A DNA stretch of 5,061 bases from Faeciplasma gallinarum (GTDB taxonomy: Bacteria; Bacillota; Clostridia; Oscillospirales; Ruminococcaceae), in the NCBI GenBank assembly GCA_018711085.1, contig DVIR01000067.1, positions 1-5,061 on the forward strand. Direction: 5' to 3'. How positions within the stretch are numbered: position 1 is the stretch's first letter; each line of letters opens with the position of its first letter. Below the pieces are notes generated by a model. It searched no databases. It worked only from the letters and a program-made list of their open reading frames with translations, and was not told the origin of the DNA. Positions 4,145-5,061 of the stretch are shown here, one piece after another. The translations under genes and the position numbers were made by a program.

Positions 4145-5061
4145 TTACTTGGAAAGCAAGACAACCGTCTCGACCATTGTTTCATTTTCCAAGGGCAATT
4201 CTTTCACTTCCGTCCCATTTACAGGAACAGGGAAGTTGAAGATGATCTTCCTGATCCAGTTGCCGTCCAGCTGCTTTTCCGGGAACAATTCGATCCGCTC
4301 AATGAACGCCCGCATGAACTCCTTCCGGTCCACCTCGGAGGCGGCTTCATAGACCTGATCGAACGCCAACAGTAAGCGATAAATATTGTCACCGGAAATT
4401 TTCTCCTGTCGGATACTCCGTATCTGGCTTTGCACATCGTCAATCTGGACTTCGATCTCATCTATTCTACCATATTGCTCGTCATAGCGGCGCTGCAAAT
4501 CAGAAATTTTCCGGTCATAATACGGGTCATTCACATCCAAACCGTCCATCTGCCGTTCCAGTCGGGTCTTTGTGCCTAACGTCTGCCGAAGCTGCGCTTG
4601 TAACGCTTCCAGCTGCTTCTCTAAGTCGTTCGTATCGACAGCGGAGCCGATTTTTGCCTTGATTGCATCCGCAAACCGTGGGTCACTGACCATAGCAGAG
4701 ATAATTGACGCTACCATGCGGTTCATCTCGGTCTGCTCAATGTTCAGCCGGAAAGTACACTCGTGGCCTGTTGGCGTCACCGTATTCTTGCAGTAATAGT
4801 AATAGCGGGTCTTTTTGTCCTTGCTGTGGGCTTTTGCAATATTCCCGTACAGGCTTTTGCCGCAGCAAGGGCATTTCAGAATGCCGGACAGAATATGCGC
4901 ATGGGTAGGATCGTTAACCTTCTCACGCCGATAAGCATTGACTTTCCGTTTCTCCTGCGCGAGATTCCAATCTTCTTCTGAAATGATAGCCTCATGCTTT
5001 CCCTCGTACACGGGAAACTCCGACTGTTCAACCACGTGCATCTCATTCCGGGTACCAATCT
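4145..5061 (-). CDS. Large serine recombinase, C-terminal part (gene enters from the right edge)
   Basis: The frame is open to the window edge: upstream of the ATG at 5041 it reads IGTRNE, so that ATG is internal and the N-terminal resolvase-type catalytic domain with its serine lies outside. Counting from that methionine, residues 1-45 (FPVYEGKHEAIISEEDWNLAQEKR) are the end of the 'Recombinase' domain. Residues 50-97 are the zinc ribbon, with cysteines C57/C60 and C84/C95 and the GILKCPCCGKSLYG signature. Residues 138-215 form a long coiled coil, rich in charged residues and Q, typical of the motif that controls integration versus excision. The tail (about 235-298) contains DRKEFMRAFIERIELFP and FNFPVPVNG. 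Such enzymes (TnpX of Tn4451, TndX of Tn5397, phage integrases) move conjugative or mobilisable elements or phages. Its convergent stop only 8 bp from araC suggests the element edge is close by. Confidence 0.92.
   Translation of the reverse strand, partial: IGTRNEMHVVEQSEFPVYEGKHEAIISEEDWNLAQEKRKVNAYRREKVNDPTHAHILSGILKCPCCGKSLYGNIAKAHSKDKKTRYYYYCKNTVTPTGHECTFRLNIEQTEMNRMVASIISAMVSDPRFADAIKAKIGSAVDTNDLEKQLEALQAQLRQTLGTKTRLERQMDGLDVNDPYYDRKISDLQRRYDEQYGRIDEIEVQIDDVQSQIRSIRQEKISGDNIYRLLLAFDQVYEAASEVDRKEFMRAFIERIELFPEKQLDGNWIRKIIFNFPVPVNGTEVKELPLENETMVETVVLLSK

Noticed and set aside
4148..4160. Hairpin CTTG-GAAAG-CAAG as a terminator or attachment arm
   Set aside because: The 4-bp stem is too short and lies in the recombinase coding sequence, without a T-tract.
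4133..4375. Plus-strand open frames over the recombinase 3' end
   Set aside because: They are antisense to a well-supported coding region and show no recognisable protein pattern or ribosome site.
5039..5041. ATG at 5041 (minus) as the start of the recombinase
   Set aside because: The frame continues upstream to the window edge with family-like sequence, and the catalytic domain is missing, so the methionine is internal.

Overview
The window looks like chromosomal DNA of a low-to-mid GC, Gram-positive anaerobe, most likely class Clostridia (Bacillota) from a gut-type habitat. The grounds are strong purine-rich Shine-Dalgarno sites, textbook sigma-A promoters with 17-bp spacers, a lipoprotein related to glycoside hydrolases beside an AraC regulator, and a large serine recombinase of the kind carried by Clostridia mobile elements. 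No rRNA, tRNA or CRISPR array was seen.

Layout from left to right. (1) The 3' end of a cell-surface protein (1-359, +): the last part of a probable DNRLRE/CBM-like beta-sandwich, a membrane helix and a lysine-rich tail, closed by a strong intrinsic terminator. (2) A 313-bp AT-rich spacer holding a tandem/palindromic CACGTGATA repeat, a near-consensus promoter and a palindromic pair over the predicted transcription start. (3) A two-gene unit: a TetR-family regulator (673-1239) and a HemG/flavodoxin-5-like flavodoxin (1284-1814), followed by hairpins that probably end it. (4) A convergent lipoprotein gene (3142-1964, -) with the sugar-binding and Ig-like domains of glycoside hydrolase family 2. 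It lacks the catalytic barrel and runs straight into part of a C-terminal carbohydrate-binding-like module. (5) A divergent AraC-type regulator (3297-4136, +). The 154-bp region between it and the lipoprotein gene contains two back-to-back promoters and a direct repeat spaced 20 bp apart. (6) The C-terminal 300 or so residues of a large serine recombinase (5061-4145, -), which enters from the right edge and stops only 8 bp from the araC stop codon.

How the parts may work together (inference). The TetR protein probably represses its own operon and thereby the flavodoxin, which suggests a redox or toxic-compound response. The AraC protein, with a cupin-type sensing domain, probably senses a sugar and controls the GH2-derived lipoprotein and itself. 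The recombinase most likely marks the end of an integrated element whose boundary lies at or very near the 3' end of araC. The most interesting signals are the catalytically empty GH2 lipoprotein with an apparently intact regulator and control region, the repeat/operator arrays, and the abrupt araC-recombinase junction.
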